Assembly (NCBI GenBank): GCA_036394995.1
Contig: DASWED010000053.1
Span: forward strand, 1 to 14,524
DNA length: 14,524 nt
Source: DASWED01 sp036394995
Lineage (GTDB): Bacteria > Actinomycetota > UBA4738 > JACQTL01
Direction: 5' to 3'
Shown here: piece after piece, positions 1 to 6,999 of the stretch
Layout of the letters: each line of letters opens with the position of its first letter
Position numbering within the stretch: position 1 is the first letter of the stretch
Translations under genes and position numbers: made by a program
The notes under the pieces: generated by a model
The model's database searches: none
What the model was told of the DNA's origin: nothing
What the model saw: only the letters and a program-made list of their open reading frames with translations

Positions 1-70
1 GACGGTGACCGTGCTCGATGTCGGCCTCCGGGCGAACATCTACCGGGGGCGTCGGTCGCGGCGTCGGTAA
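1..70 (+). CDS. 3' end of an unidentified gene (partial, cut by the window edge)
   Basis: Frame 2 on the plus strand is open from the left edge to a TAA at 68-70. The roughly 22 codons, ending in an Arg-rich tail (IYRGRRSRRR), have almost all G or C in third position, as the real genes of this window do. The start lies outside the window. The remaining residues (TVTVLDVGLR and the basic tail) are too few to name a family. It would converge with the small minus-strand ORF that ends at 132. The call rests only on codon-position bias and could be chance in DNA this GC-rich. Confidence 0.3.
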   Translation, partial: TVTVLDVGLRANIYRGRRSRRR

Positions 71-131
71 CTCCGGAGGGAGAGGCTCTCGCTCGGCTCG
101 ATCTTCGGGGGGCGGTTCGCGCACCGAGCAA

Positions 132-365
132 TCAAGACCACTTGGCAGGGGCCTCGGTTGCCGCCGGATTCGTCAGGTTCGCGTCCGAGCGACCGCCGCG
201 CAGGATCCCGGGGTCGTCGCCGCCGCCGAGCCCCCCGAACCCGAACTCACACGTCTCGGCGCCGGGATGGAAGTTCGCCGCGCCGATGACGAGCCGGCGC
301 GCCGTCGTCCTGGCGCGCCCCGAGGCCGAGCCGTCGAGACTCATGCCCACGACCAGTCCGGCCAC
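132..365 (-). CDS. Possible small protein, reading frame and start uncertain
   Basis: This minus-strand frame has strong G/C third-position bias over about 78 codons and ends with TGA at 134-132. Candidate starts are GTG at 365, GTG at 350 and ATG at 344. The beginning (LVAGLVVGM) is mildly hydrophobic; the rest is Gly-rich with a single Cys (ETCEFGFGG) and matches no family I know. The best translation signal nearby, an AGGAGG-type ribosome site at 421-425 six bases before ATG 414, leads into a different frame. That other frame encodes only a 55-residue Arg-rich chain without good codon bias. Either the start is GTG 365, or a one-base shift separates the ATG 414 start from the coding frame (a broken gene or sequencing error), or there is no gene here. 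Confidence 0.3.
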   Translation of the reverse strand: MAGLVVGMSLDGSASGRARTTARRLVIGAANFHPGAETCEFGFGGLGGGDDPGILRGGRSDANLTNPAATEAPAKWS

Positions 366-443
366 GAGTCGCCCCGAACCACCCCGCTCGCCGATACCCG
401 GCTGAGAGAGACATGGTGGCCTCCTCTCCGATCGACGGCCGGA

Positions 444-477
444 TCGTAAGGGCACGCAGTCGAGCGCGCGCGTGCCG
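444..477. promoter_or_regulatory. Candidate promoter and inverted repeat in the divergent region
   Basis: The gap before the acyl-CoA oxidase-like gene contains, on the minus strand, the -10-like hexamer TACGAT (449-444), about 30 bases before ATG 414. It also holds a 7-bp inverted repeat, GGCACGC at 452-458 and GCGTGCC at 471-477, separated by 12 bases. The repeat could be an operator or could be chance in alternating GC sequence. I see no convincing -35 element and no clear plus-strand promoter. The rest of 415-547 shows nothing else I can name. Confidence 0.2.
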
Positions 478-547
478 TCCTGAGGCAACGTCGCACGTCG
501 CGGTTTGAGGCGCGGAGCTCGGCGGAAGTAGGGTCCTGGCGCGAGCC

Positions 548-2548
548 ATGGCGAATCGAGGGGACGCGGCCGTGAGCGGGGGCGCCGGGAACGGTGCCGG
601 GGCCGCCGCCGCGGGGGTCGCTCCACGGGCCGAACCGGAGATCCCGCCGTCACCGGGGTTCGACGTCGCTGCCATGACGGCGTTCCTGGACGGGAAGCAT
701 GCCGGCATCAGGGCGCGGATCCGCGAGATCCTCTCGCGTGAGGAGTTCGCCCCTCGCCCGTGCCTGACCCGCGAGGAGTACCGCGAACAGGTGTGGGCGT
801 GGCTCGAGCGGATCGCCGGCGAGGGGTGGGGGTTCGTGGGCTATCCCGAGGAGGTCGGCGGGGGCGGCGACCCGGCCGGCGGGGTGGCGATCTTCGAGGC
901 GCTGGCCTTCGGCGACCTCAGCCTGGTGGTGAAGTTCGGCGTTCAGTTCGGGCTGTTCGGCGGGGCCATCGCCCAGCTGGGGACCGAGGAGCACCGCCGC
1001 GAGTACCTGCCGCGGGTGGCCCGGGCCGAGCTGCCCGGGGCCTTCGCCCTCACCGAGACCGGACACGGGTCGAACGCCCGGGACATCCGGACCACGGCAC
1101 GCTACGAACCGGCGTCGAGCGGATTCGTGGTCGACACCCCCGACGACGACGCCCGCAAGGACTACATCGGGAACGCGGCGGTGCACGGCCGGATGGCCGC
1201 GGTGTTCGCCCAGCTCGAGGTGGCCGGCGAGCCCCGGGGCGTCCACGTGCTGCTCGTCCCGATCCGCGACGCGAAGGGGAGGCCGTTGCCCGGCGTCCGG
1301 ATCGAGGACTGCGGCGAGAAGCTCGGGCTCAACGGCGTGGACAACGGCCGGCTGTGGTTCTCGTCCGTCCGGGTCCCGCGGGAGTCACTGCTGGGCCGGT
1401 TCGGCACCGTGGACGAGTACGGGACATACCGGAGCCCGATCGCCGACCAGTCGGCGAGGTTCTTCACCATGCTCGGCGCGCTGGTGCAGGGGCGGGTGAG
1501 CATCGCGGCCGCCGCGGTGAGCGCCTCGAAGTCCGCCCTGGCCGGCGCCGTCGGCTACGGCGTCCGGCGGCGCCAGTTCGGGCCGCCCGGCGAGCCGGAG
1601 ACCCCCGTCCTCGACTACCTGACCCACCAGCGCCGGCTCATGCCGCTCCTGGCCACGACCTACGCGATGGACGCCGCCGTGAAGCACCTGGTGGCGGAGT
1701 ACGCGCGGGCGATGACGGCGAAACGGGTCTCGCGGAAGTCCCGCCGGCAGGTCGAGTCCCTGGCCGCTGGGATCAAGGCCCTGGCCACGTGGCACGCCAC
1801 CGAGACCATCCAGACCTGCCGGGAGTGCTGCGGCGGCGCCGGGTACCTGGCCGAGAACCGGTTCGCCGCCCTCAAGGCCGACACCGAGGTGTTCACCACC
1901 TTCGAGGGCGACAACACGGTGCTCCTGCAGCTGGTGGCCAAGGGGCTCCTGACGAACTACCGGAGCGAGTTCGGGGACCTCGACGTCCTTCGCACGATCC
2001 GCTTCGTGGCCACGCGCGTCGTGGAGAGCATCGCCGAGGCCGTGCCCACCGGGGTGATGGAGGACGTGATGGCCGTCATCCGCCGGTCGCCGGACGACGA
2101 CGAGGCGGTGCGCAACCGGGACTTCCACCTGGGTGCGTTCGCGTTCCGGGAGCGGCACCTGCTGGAGGGCCTGGCCCGCCGGATCCGCAAGGAGGCCGCC
2201 GAGTCGGATGCGTATCGAGCCGTCGCAGCGGTCCAGGACCACATGGTGGCGACGGCCGCAGCGCACGCCGAACGTGTGGTGCTGGAGCGGTTCGCGGCCG
2301 CGGCGGAGTCGGCCGGGGGCCGGGGCGTGGCGGAGACCCTCGGGACCCTCTGCGACCTCTACGCGCTCTCCCGGATCGAACGCTACCGGGGATGGTTCCT
2401 GGAGCACGGGTTCCTGTCCGCGACGCGGTCGAAGGCCGTGGTCCGGGCCGTGGGCCGGCTGTCCCGGGAGGTCCGGCCCCTGGCCCAGGACCTCGTGGAC
2501 GCCTTCGCCGTCCCCGGGCAGTGGCTCCCTCCCATCGCCTCTCGCTGA
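548..2548 (+). CDS. Acyl-CoA oxidase/dehydrogenase family flavoprotein
   Basis: The 666-residue product belongs to the acyl-CoA oxidase-like branch of the acyl-CoA dehydrogenase superfamily: cytosolic FAD enzymes that make trans-2-enoyl-CoA in fatty-acid beta-oxidation. Visible features are an N-terminal helical region, the flavin/substrate motif TETGHGSN (about 169-176), a middle beta domain, CCGGAGYLAENR (from 427) and FEGDN with the expected catalytic base Glu453. A long C-terminal helical extension follows, as in ACOX proteins; ordinary dehydrogenases are nearer 380-400 residues. Bacterial members may pass electrons either to oxygen or to an electron-transfer flavoprotein, and sequence does not decide. 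ATG 548 has no well-placed ribosome site. GTG 572 has GAGGGG eight bases upstream and may be the true start; the first 35 residues are low-complexity Ala/Gly. No neighbour is an obvious beta-oxidation gene. Confidence 0.9.
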   Translation: MANRGDAAVSGGAGNGAGAAAAGVAPRAEPEIPPSPGFDVAAMTAFLDGKHAGIRARIREILSREEFAPRPCLTREEYREQVWAWLERIAGEGWGFVGYPEEVGGGGDPAGGVAIFEALAFGDLSLVVKFGVQFGLFGGAIAQLGTEEHRREYLPRVARAELPGAFALTETGHGSNARDIRTTARYEPASSGFVVDTPDDDARKDYIGNAAVHGRMAAVFAQLEVAGEPRGVHVLLVPIRDAKGRPLPGVRIEDCGEKLGLNGVDNGRLWFSSVRVPRESLLGRFGTVDEYGTYRSPIADQSARFFTMLGALVQGRVSIAAAAVSASKSALAGAVGYGVRRRQFGPPGEPETPVLDYLTHQRRLMPLLATTYAMDAAVKHLVAEYARAMTAKRVSRKSRRQVESLAAGIKALATWHATETIQTCRECCGGAGYLAENRFAALKADTEVFTTFEGDNTVLLQLVAKGLLTNYRSEFGDLDVLRTIRFVATRVVESIAEAVPTGVMEDVMAVIRRSPDDDEAVRNRDFHLGAFAFRERHLLEGLARRIRKEAAESDAYRAVAAVQDHMVATAAAHAERVVLERFAAAAESAGGRGVAETLGTLCDLYALSRIERYRGWFLEHGFLSATRSKAVVRAVGRLSREVRPLAQDLVDAFAVPGQWLPPIASR

Positions 2549-2624
2549 GGCCGCACCGACACGTGACGGGTCGAGGAGGCCCCGGTGGCTGGCCGACCAC
2601 GGGCTCACGTTCGGCACGAACGCC

Positions 2625-2771
2625 GTGCGCGGCGTCTGCATCCACTTCCGGGAGCCCGTGACTGGCTTCACCCTTCCGGGATGGCGCTCCCCCAACCTCA
2701 CGGTCACGGTGGCCGACCCCGAGGCCCTGGTCCGGGTCCTCCAGCGGCTCGCTCCCGCCGAAACGGCCTGA
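2625..2771 (+). CDS. Possible small ORF downstream of the acyl-CoA oxidase-like gene
   Basis: A plus-strand frame ending in TGA at 2769-2771 reads like protein from about 2586 onward (WLADHGLTFGTNAVRG, then LPGWRSPNLTVTVADPEAL and a short C-terminal helix). G/C third-position bias is strong. The only standard start inside this stretch is GTG 2625, giving 48 residues without a clear ribosome site. The protein-like reading begins earlier, so this may be the remnant of a longer gene or may use a rare CTG start at 2589. I do not recognise the family. The remaining bases up to 2807, where the convergent zinc-finger gene ends, show no clear terminator. Confidence 0.3.
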   Translation: MRGVCIHFREPVTGFTLPGWRSPNLTVTVADPEALVRVLQRLAPAETA

Positions 2772-2807
2772 GGGCCCCCCACCGTCTGCCGGAGGCCTGG
2801 ACGAGGG

Positions 2808-3143
2808 TCAGCGGCGGCCGAACGGGCCGGAGGGACGCTCCTCGCCGGTGTCGTCGTCGACGTCGAGGCGGCCCTCGGGGCTGAAGTCGACCCCCCCGGA
2901 GTCCTCGATCTCCAGCGGGATCAGCCAGCCGCTGGACTGCTCGCGCAGGGGGCGGTCCCGGCGGAACCGGGGGTGGACCTCCTCGCCGGTCCGTTCGCCG
3001 ATGATCTCCGCCGCCAGCGCCACGCACTCGTCGCAGATTCGGACGCCGGAGCCGGCCACCATGGCCTGGACCTCGTCGCTGCCCTTGCCGCAGAACGAGC
3101 ACACCATGAGGCTCCGGCGACGCCTGGTCTCGAACAGGGCCAT
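2808..3143 (-). CDS. Stand-alone ClpX-type C4 zinc-finger protein
   Basis: The 111-residue product carries the zinc-binding domain normally found at the N terminus of the ClpX unfoldase. It has Cys15-x2-Cys18 and Cys37-x2-Cys40 in the typical context CSFCGK ... ICDECV. In ClpX this domain dimerises and binds substrates and adaptors. Here the AAA+ ATPase part is absent: after the finger come a basic stretch, a short hydrophobic segment and an acidic tail (DVDDDTGEE). ATG 3143 is chosen because GGAGG lies eight bases upstream; an earlier GTG at 3152 would overlap that site. It is the third gene of the minus-strand set, 66 bases after the polyphosphate kinase gene. It could be an adaptor, decoy or zinc-dependent regulator. 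The zinc-finger call is firm, the role unknown. Confidence 0.85.
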   Translation of the reverse strand: MALFETRRRRSLMVCSFCGKGSDEVQAMVAGSGVRICDECVALAAEIIGERTGEEVHPRFRRDRPLREQSSGWLIPLEIEDSGGVDFSPEGRLDVDDDTGEERPSGPFGRR

Positions 3144-3156
3144 GTCCCTCACCTCC

Positions 3157-3176
3157 GGCCGCGCCGCGGCGCGGCC
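3157..3176. promoter_or_regulatory. Perfect 20-bp palindrome in front of the zinc-finger gene
   Basis: Bases 3157-3176 read GGCCGCGCCGCGGCGCGGCC, identical to their reverse complement. The palindrome sits between the polyphosphate kinase stop (3210) and the zinc-finger gene, ending just before that gene's ribosome site (3151-3155 on the minus strand). It could be a protein operator, or an RNA hairpin damping expression of the last gene of the operon. No T-run follows, so a classical terminator is less likely. Such palindromes are easier to obtain by chance in GC-rich DNA, but 20 perfect bases in a 66-base gap is notable. Confidence 0.45.
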
Positions 3177-3209
3177 CGTGGGCGATCCTATCGAATGGGC
3201 CGAGTCCGG

Positions 3210-4055
3210 TCAGCCCCCGCCGGCCGGAGGCTTCGAGAGGCGTTCGCGGAGGGCGGGGATGTCGAGGTCGGGCTCCGGGTACCGGGGGTCCATCTCCCGG
3301 AGGGTGTCCACCAGGATGTCGGTGACGGCGACGTTCCGGTACCACTTCCGGTCGGCCGGCACGACATACCACGGCGCCCACTCCGTGGAACACCGCGCCA
3401 CGGCGGTCGCGTACGCGGCCTGGAACTCGTTCCACCGGTCGCGGTCGTCGAGGTCGCCGGGGTTGAACTTCCACCGCTTCTCGGGATCGTCCAGGCGGGC
3501 CAGGAGCCGCTTGCCCTGCTCCTTCGCGGAGATGTGCAGGCACAGCTTCACGATCGTCGTCCCGGACTCCACGACCTTCCGTTCGAACTCGTTGATCTCG
3601 CGGTAGCGGCGCTCGATGACCTCGGGTGGAGCGAGCTCCCGGACCCTCGCCACGAGGACGTCCTCGTAGTGGGATCGGTTGAAGATCGCGATGTGGCCGG
3701 GCTCGGGGAGGCGGCGGCGGATCCGCCACAGGAAGTGGTGACGGAGCTCCTCCGGCGTGGGGGCCTTGAAGCTCGTGATCTCGACGCCCTGAGGGTTCAC
3801 CGCCCCGATGACGTGCTTCACCGTGCCGTCCTTGCCGCTGGTGTCGGTCCCCTGCAACACCACCAGCAGCGCGCGCCGCCGCTCTGCGAACAGCCGGTCC
3901 TGGAGCTTGCGGAGCCGGTCCTGCCGCCGGATCATCCGCTTCTCGGCCGTGCCGCGCTTGCCCACGCCGGGCGTCGAACGGGGATCGACGGTGGCGAAGC
4001 TCCTCCCGCCGTCCGGATCGATCCGGAGGCGATCCCGCATCGGCCGCACCGGCAT
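3210..4055 (-). CDS. ppk2: PPK2-family polyphosphate kinase
   Basis: The 281-residue protein matches the polyphosphate kinase 2 family: cytosolic P-loop enzymes that move phosphate between polyphosphate and nucleotides, usually making ADP or ATP (or GTP) from the mono- or diphosphate. Visible are the Walker A segment GTDTSGKDGT (69-78, with Asp71 and Lys75), NPQG and SFKAP after it, the Walker B region FNRSHYED (125-132), and the lid region with Arg-rich helices and DRDRWNEF. The length suits a single-domain PPK2. The unusual Thr at Walker A position 70 (commonly Met, as in GMDAAGK) looks tolerable. ATG 4055 is preceded closely by GGGGAG; its ribosome site is not ideally spaced. It lies 27 bases after the kinase stop, so co-transcription is likely. 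I cannot assign AMP versus ADP preference. Confidence 0.92.
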   Translation of the reverse strand: MPVRPMRDRLRIDPDGGRSFATVDPRSTPGVGKRGTAEKRMIRRQDRLRKLQDRLFAERRRALLVVLQGTDTSGKDGTVKHVIGAVNPQGVEITSFKAPTPEELRHHFLWRIRRRLPEPGHIAIFNRSHYEDVLVARVRELAPPEVIERRYREINEFERKVVESGTTIVKLCLHISAKEQGKRLLARLDDPEKRWKFNPGDLDDRDRWNEFQAAYATAVARCSTEWAPWYVVPADRKWYRNVAVTDILVDTLREMDPRYPEPDLDIPALRERLSKPPAGGG

Positions 4056-4082
4056 CTCCCCTGACGCTCCCCCCGTCCGGAC

Positions 4083-5639
4083 CTAGATGCAGAACACCGG
4101 CGTGGTGGGGCGGGCCTGCCACGTGACCACGCTGATCTCGGTCCCGGCGACCGTTCGGAGGTAGTACGCAGGACGCTGGGTGGGACGGACGTCGCGGTCC
4201 ACGAACGAGGTGGTCGAACGGCCGGCCACGGTAGCGATCCGCACCGGGCTGCCGTCGCGGGGGAAGGTCCGGAACACCATGTACCCCCGGGCGGCCGGGG
4301 AGATCGAGGGGGTCCACGTGAGGGTCACGTCGACCTGCTGGAACCCGGCACACTCGGCGTGTGCCCGGAAGTGGCCGGGTGGGGCCAGGGGACGGGGCGG
4401 CGGCGCGCCCGCGGCCTGCGGCTCCCGGTGGAGCAGCGGGGGAACCACCACCGCGGCGCCGGAGGCCATGAGGAGCAGCACCAGGACGCCCACCACCATC
4501 CGCCCGGCCCGCCGGCGGGGCCGGACGTGGCGGCCGGGCTGAGCCGGCTCCGGGTCCACGGCCGTCCGGGCTCTGGCCGGGGCGACCGGAGCCACGGGCC
4601 CGGTCGACATCGCGACGGACGCGGCGGCCACCGGCACCGGCGGGGGCGGGGCCAGCTGCACGGTGTGGACCGCGCCGGTTCCCACGGGGGCGGTCGCGCC
4701 GGCCATCGGCGGCAGCCCGCTGGCGGCGGCCGCTCCCCGGGCGGCGGCGAGGGCCGCGCGGAGCGCGCCCGCGCTCGGGTACCGGTTCGCGGGGTTCTTC
4801 TCCAGGCACCGATGGACCACCCGTTCGAGCTCGAGCGGCACGTCGGGCCGGAACGACCGGACGGGCTCGGGGCGCTGCTCGAGGTGCTGCAGCGCCACCG
4901 CCACCGCGTTGTCGCCGGTGAACGGGACCCGGCCGGTCAACAGCTCGTACAGGACCACGCCCAGGGAGTACAGGTCGGACCGCCCGTCCACACCGTCGCC
5001 CCGGGCCTGCTCCGGCGAGAGGTACTCGGCGGTGCCGTGCACCCGCCCGGCGTCGGTGATCGGCGTCCACGTGGGTGCCAGGGCGATGCCGAAGTCCAGG
5101 ACCTTCACGTGGCCCCACGGGGTGAGCATCACGTTCGCCGGCTTGAGGTCGCGATGGACGATGCCGCCGCCGTGCGCGTACGCGAGCGCCGCGGCCACCG
5201 CCTCGCCCACCTCGCAGGCGGTCCGCCACCCGAGTGGCCCGTCCCGCCGGAGCAGCAGGTCCAGGGGCTGCCCCACCACCAGCTCGGTCACGAGGTAGGG
5301 CCGGCCGGGCGCCAGGCGGCGGCCGTCCACGACCTGCTCGCGCTCCACGGCGCCCACGTCGTGGATGGCCACGATGTTCGGGTGCGACAGCGCCGCGACG
5401 GCTCGGGCCTCCCGGCGGAACCGGGCCACCGCGATGGGATCGTGGGCCAGGTGCTCGCGGAGGATCTTCACGGCGACCGGCCGGTCCAGGACCGTGTCGA
5501 GCGCCGACATGACCTCTGACATGCCCCCCTCTCCCACCAGTGAGCGCACGGAATAGCGCCCGCCGAGGAGGGAGTCACGGCCCGACCGGCCTCCCCACCC
5601 TCCGCGGCGCCCCCGCAGCAACACGCCTCGATCCGCCAT
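4083..5639 (-). CDS. Membrane Ser/Thr protein kinase with extracellular FN3-like domain
   Basis: The 518-residue product has a bacterial Hanks-type kinase domain: Gly-rich loop GEGGMSEV (36-43), Lys58 in VAVK, Glu77 of helix C, HRDLKPAN (162-169), DFG (182-184) and a SPEQ segment (208-211) in place of APE. A Pro/Ala-rich linker leads to one membrane helix (about 381-403). The outer 115 residues, with LTWTPS, GYMVFR, IATVAG, TSFVD and AYYLRTVAG, look like one fibronectin type III fold, flanked by two Cys that might pair. PknB relatives usually carry PASTA repeats, which are absent here. It should sense something outside and phosphorylate Ser/Thr inside. The start is ATG 5639 (AGG eight bases upstream); ATG 5654 in the same frame is possible, and longer forms run into the divergent gene. 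It heads a probable operon with PPK2 and the ClpX-type zinc finger. Confidence 0.9.
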   Translation of the reverse strand: MADRGVLLRGRRGGWGGRSGRDSLLGGRYSVRSLVGEGGMSEVMSALDTVLDRPVAVKILREHLAHDPIAVARFRREARAVAALSHPNIVAIHDVGAVEREQVVDGRRLAPGRPYLVTELVVGQPLDLLLRRDGPLGWRTACEVGEAVAAALAYAHGGGIVHRDLKPANVMLTPWGHVKVLDFGIALAPTWTPITDAGRVHGTAEYLSPEQARGDGVDGRSDLYSLGVVLYELLTGRVPFTGDNAVAVALQHLEQRPEPVRSFRPDVPLELERVVHRCLEKNPANRYPSAGALRAALAAARGAAAASGLPPMAGATAPVGTGAVHTVQLAPPPPVPVAAASVAMSTGPVAPVAPARARTAVDPEPAQPGRHVRPRRRAGRMVVGVLVLLLMASGAAVVVPPLLHREPQAAGAPPPRPLAPPGHFRAHAECAGFQQVDVTLTWTPSISPAARGYMVFRTFPRDGSPVRIATVAGRSTTSFVDRDVRPTQRPAYYLRTVAGTEISVVTWQARPTTPVFCI

Positions 5640-5664
5640 CGCCGGAACCTGCATACCACATGCA

Positions 5665-5680
5665 ACCCCTTCGCAGGGGT
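5665..5680. promoter_or_regulatory. Hairpin with tetraloop between the kinase and binding-protein genes
   Basis: ACCCCT (5665-5670), TCGC (5671-5674) and AGGGGT (5675-5680) form a perfect six-pair stem with a four-base loop. Read on the minus strand the loop is GCGA, a stable GNRA-type tetraloop, and it would lie in the leader of the kinase mRNA. It could affect kinase translation, act as an operator, or shield the divergent genes from each other. Its 14-base core recurs, with one mismatch, in the hairpin at 14463-14494. Confidence 0.4.
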
Positions 5681-5699
5681 GGTCCGAAACACGGTTGGG

Positions 5700-5705
5700 T
5701 ACACT
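5700..5705 (+). promoter_or_regulatory. Candidate -10 element of the binding-protein gene
   Basis: TACACT fits the TAnnnT pattern of a -10 element and ends ten bases before ATG 5716. A transcript starting six or seven bases after it would have almost no leader, and the ATG has no ribosome binding site (CCGGCCCTCC precedes it). Leaderless genes are common in actinobacteria. I see no -35 at the usual distance, so the call is tentative. Confidence 0.3.
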
Positions 5706-5715
5706 CCGGCCCTCC

Positions 5716-6960
5716 ATGCCCAGCCCCCGGCCCCGCTCGTTCGCCGCCGTCGTGGCGGTCGCCATGGCCCTCCTCGCCTCGTGCAGTGCCGGCGTGCCCG
5801 CGCCCCCCGGCGGCGAACGCCTCCTCATCGCGGTGAACGCCCCATTCTCCGAGGACGCGTTCGTCGGCGAGACCATCGGGAACGGCGTGCAGCTGGCGGT
5901 GGACCAGATCAACTCCGGGGGCGGCCTGAAGATCGGCAACGCCGCCTACCGCCTGTCGGTGAAGCGCTACGACAACGGCCTGTCGGCGGAGCGGGCCGTG
6001 TCGAACGTCCGCCAGGCCGTGGCCGACGGCGCCGTGGCCATCGTGGACGAGGGCACCGGCATCGACGCCTCGTGGCAGATCGCGAACGACGCCCACGTGC
6101 CGATCTGCATCGTGTACCAGGGCGGGGTGGGGATGGTGGACCCCGCGGCCAGGCCGAACGTGTACCGGATCGCGCCCACCGACCACGGGGTGGCGTTCCG
6201 CCTGGCTGAGTACCTGATCCCGAAGGGGCTGAAGGTCGCCCTACTCACCGACGACACGGATTATGGCCGGGAGGGTCAGGCCGCGCTGGCCGACTCGTTC
6301 GGCCACAACCCCGAGGCCGTCCCGGCGAGGATCACGGTCCCGGCCTCGGCCCCGGACCTCTCGCCCCAGGTCCTGGAGGCCAGGCGCTCGGGGGCCACGG
6401 CGTTCCTGGTGTGGGCCCGGGGGTCCACCGTGGCGAACGTCCTCCGGGCGGCCCGCTCGAGCGGCTGGGACGTCCCCGTCTTCACCCCACCCTCCGGGGA
6501 GGACCCGGTGATCCGCCGGCAGCTGGCCGACCACCCCGAATGGGTCGACGGGCTGACGTTCGCCTCCGGCCGGATGACCGCCGAGAGGGGCCCGGGCCCG
6601 TTCCTGCGCTTCCAGAGAGCGTACGAGGACGCGTTCGGCCGGGACGACACGGGGGTGACCACCGCTGGCGGCGAGCGGGTGTTCCAGCCCCCCGACTACG
6701 CCATGTACCCGTACGACTTCGTGCACCTCCTGGCCGTGGCGCTGAAGGCGACTGGCGCGCAGACGGGGGCGCCGTTGATCCAAGCCCTGAACGAGGTCGA
6801 GACGCGGGGAGCCAACGGGGACGAACGCGGGTTCAACGACAAGAACCACGAGGGCGTGGTGGACGACGACACGTACTTCGCGTCCTTCCGCGACATGACG
6901 TACTCGCCGGTGACCGACGACCCGCTCTCGTCCACGCTCCCCACGATCGATCAGACCTAG
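5716..6960 (+). CDS. Liv-type ABC transporter substrate-binding lipoprotein
   Basis: The 414-residue product is a type I periplasmic-binding-fold protein of the branched-chain amino acid (LivJ/LivK) class. It starts with a lipoprotein signal ending in LLASC (lipid-bearing Cys23), so it should be anchored to the outer face of the membrane. The first lobe has the family pattern VGETIGNGVQLAVDQINSGG (43-64 region), then YDNGLSAERAVSNVRQ. The second lobe has KVALLTDDTDYGREGQ, GATAFLVWARG and a C-terminal PYDFVHLLAVAL helix. It would deliver ligand to LivH and LivM-LivG encoded 2 kb downstream. The substrate may be a branched-chain amino acid, another amino acid, an amide or an aromatic acid; sequence cannot say. 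ATG 5716 is chosen because the longer ATG 5695 would put seven extra residues before a normal signal. Confidence 0.9.
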   Translation: MPSPRPRSFAAVVAVAMALLASCSAGVPAPPGGERLLIAVNAPFSEDAFVGETIGNGVQLAVDQINSGGGLKIGNAAYRLSVKRYDNGLSAERAVSNVRQAVADGAVAIVDEGTGIDASWQIANDAHVPICIVYQGGVGMVDPAARPNVYRIAPTDHGVAFRLAEYLIPKGLKVALLTDDTDYGREGQAALADSFGHNPEAVPARITVPASAPDLSPQVLEARRSGATAFLVWARGSTVANVLRAARSSGWDVPVFTPPSGEDPVIRRQLADHPEWVDGLTFASGRMTAERGPGPFLRFQRAYEDAFGRDDTGVTTAGGERVFQPPDYAMYPYDFVHLLAVALKATGAQTGAPLIQALNEVETRGANGDERGFNDKNHEGVVDDDTYFASFRDMTYSPVTDDPLSSTLPTIDQT

Positions 6961-6999
6961 GCCCCGGAAGCTCCGTCCGAACGTCAAACTGGTGCGGGA

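Noticed and set aside
71..131. Small self-complementary stretch GAGAGGCTCTC as a terminator
   Set aside because: Stem too short with essentially no loop, and no T-run on either strand.
760..2661. Long plus-strand open frame across the acyl-CoA oxidase-like gene
   Set aside because: Arg/Pro/Gly-rich translation without domains; it shadows the clearly recognisable gene in another frame.
2704..5229. 841-codon minus-strand open frame over the kinase, PPK2 and zinc-finger genes
   Set aside because: It overlaps three well-supported genes in another frame and reads as Arg/Gly/Pro-rich sequence typical of shadow frames in GC-rich DNA.
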